DNA of 7,044 bases. Source: CAYNTH01 sp964427055. Its GTDB lineage: Archaea > Aenigmatarchaeota > Aenigmatarchaeia > CG10238-14 > SCSR01. The DNA lies in the NCBI GenBank assembly GCA_964427055.1, contig CAYRSQ010000045.1:1-7044 (forward strand). Reading direction: 5' to 3'. Of the stretch, positions 6,808-7,044 are shown piece after piece; within the stretch, counting starts at the first letter, position 1, and each line of letters opens with the position of its first letter. The notes beneath the pieces were generated by a model that worked only from the letters and a program-made list of their open reading frames with translations, did not search any database and was not told where the DNA came from. The position numbers were made by a program, and so were the translations under genes.

Positions 6808-6959
6808 TCGTATTTGTCTAAGAAACGTCGCAACTTTCTTTCCGATTGTTCGCATTTATTATTTGGAACACTCGCATAAAACAATTGGAATGTTCATAGA
6901 ATAGTATACAAACTGTCGCATAAAACAATAAGAAACTTCATAGAAAATAATTAATAGCA
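6808..6959. repeat. Degenerate 22-bp direct-repeat array
   Basis: Six units start exactly 22 bp apart, at 6828, 6850, 6872, 6894, 6916 and 6938. Four begin TCGCA and two begin TCATAG. Units at 6872 and 6916 share TCGCATAAAACAAT (14 bp). The pairs 6872/6894 and 6916/6938 also form a 44-bp higher-order repeat with 26 of the first 30 bases equal. A 20-bp unit at 6808 (TCGTAT...TAAGAAACG) looks like a seventh copy; its TAAGAAAC recurs in the 6916 unit. The spacing equals about two helical turns, so a protein would meet each unit on the same face of the DNA. There are no unique spacers, so it is not a CRISPR array. Confidence 0.6.
6943..6952 (+). promoter_or_regulatory. Putative TATA box of the right-edge gene
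   Basis: GAAAATAATT is centred about 26 nt before the ATG at 6974, the spacing expected for a leaderless archaeal transcript. It lies within the last unit of the 22-bp repeat array, so a protein bound to the array could block or modulate this promoter. Confidence 0.35.
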
Positions 6960-6973
6960 AAAATCACTCGTTA

Positions 6974-7044
6974 ATGTTGGCAAAAACATTTCTACACGAA
7001 TTTAGTGAGTCCGTGTATTATGAAGAACTTAATTATGACCGCCC
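6974..7044 (+). CDS. Partial CDS, N-terminus only (unknown product)
   Basis: From the ATG at 6974 the frame stays open to the window edge: MLAKTFLHEFSESVYYEELN and a few more codons, 23 complete in all. A TATA-like element sits about 26 nt upstream and no Shine-Dalgarno site is seen, consistent with leaderless expression divergent from the polymerase operon. The acidic, aromatic-rich stretch looks like protein but gives no family. An alternative start is the ATG at 7020 in another frame (MKNLIMTA). The product is unknown. Confidence 0.4.
   Translation, partial: MLAKTFLHEFSESVYYEELNYDR

Larger units (their letters stand above)
6599..6973. other. Divergent non-coding region between the polymerase operon and the right-edge gene
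   Basis: No convincing gene lies here. It holds the operon promoter (6620-6632), an AT-rich block with a palindrome (6703-6758), a degenerate 22-bp direct-repeat array (6808-6959) and a TATA-like box for the plus-strand gene at the right. Positions 6641-6700 and 6759-6807 show nothing assignable except AAGAAACGT at 6788-6796, which recurs at 6820-6828. No tRNA-like cloverleaf or box B sequence was seen. Confidence 0.7.

Noticed and set aside
6828..6959. CRISPR array
   Set aside because: The repeats are contiguous and degenerate, with no unique spacers of constant length and no cas genes nearby.

Overview
The window looks archaeal. It carries a family B DNA polymerase of the archaeal PolB3 type, a homologue of the small subunit (DP1) of the archaea-specific polymerase D, and a SecD-like translocon protein whose C-terminal end resembles archaeal SecD. 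It also has TATA-like elements about 26 nt upstream of start codons and Shine-Dalgarno sites of the GGTGA type. Small genes, divergent sequences and the unusual polymerase arrangement would suit a DPANN archaeon such as a Micrarchaeota/ARMAN-like lineage, but that placement is inference; no rRNA or other marker is present to prove it.

Layout, left to right. Positions 1-58 (minus) hold the first codons of a gene that leaves the window. Positions 66-1004 (minus) encode an HPr-kinase/PEPCK-superfamily P-loop protein that is distinctly AT-richer than the rest. A 215-bp divergent promoter region follows. Positions 1220-2560 (plus) encode a divergent, apparently SecF-less SecD. Its last 16 bp overlap convergently with the last bases of the polymerase gene. 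Positions 2545-6598 (minus) are one tight operon, read right to left: a small winged-helix protein with an AT-hook-like N-terminus, a shortened DP1-like protein, then PolB. Positions 6599-6973 are a non-coding divergent region with an AT-rich block, a perfect 15-bp palindrome and an array of degenerate 22-bp direct repeats. A partial plus-strand gene begins near 6974 and runs off the right edge.

The main point of interest is the polymerase operon. The PolB has intact exonuclease and polymerase motifs, and a C4 zinc-ribbon tail appended after the PIP-box position where ordinary archaeal PolB3 enzymes end. The gene directly before it encodes a DP1 homologue that keeps the N-terminal domain, OB fold and C-terminal shape but has lost the phosphoesterase metal ligands that can be aligned by eye. 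A catalytic B-family subunit with a C-terminal zinc module, paired with an inactive OB/phosphoesterase B-subunit, is how eukaryotic Pol alpha, delta and epsilon are built. The operon may therefore encode a two-subunit, eukaryote-like PolB holoenzyme in an archaeon. The winged-helix protein and the repeat array beside it are candidates for its regulation, or for a replication-associated site.
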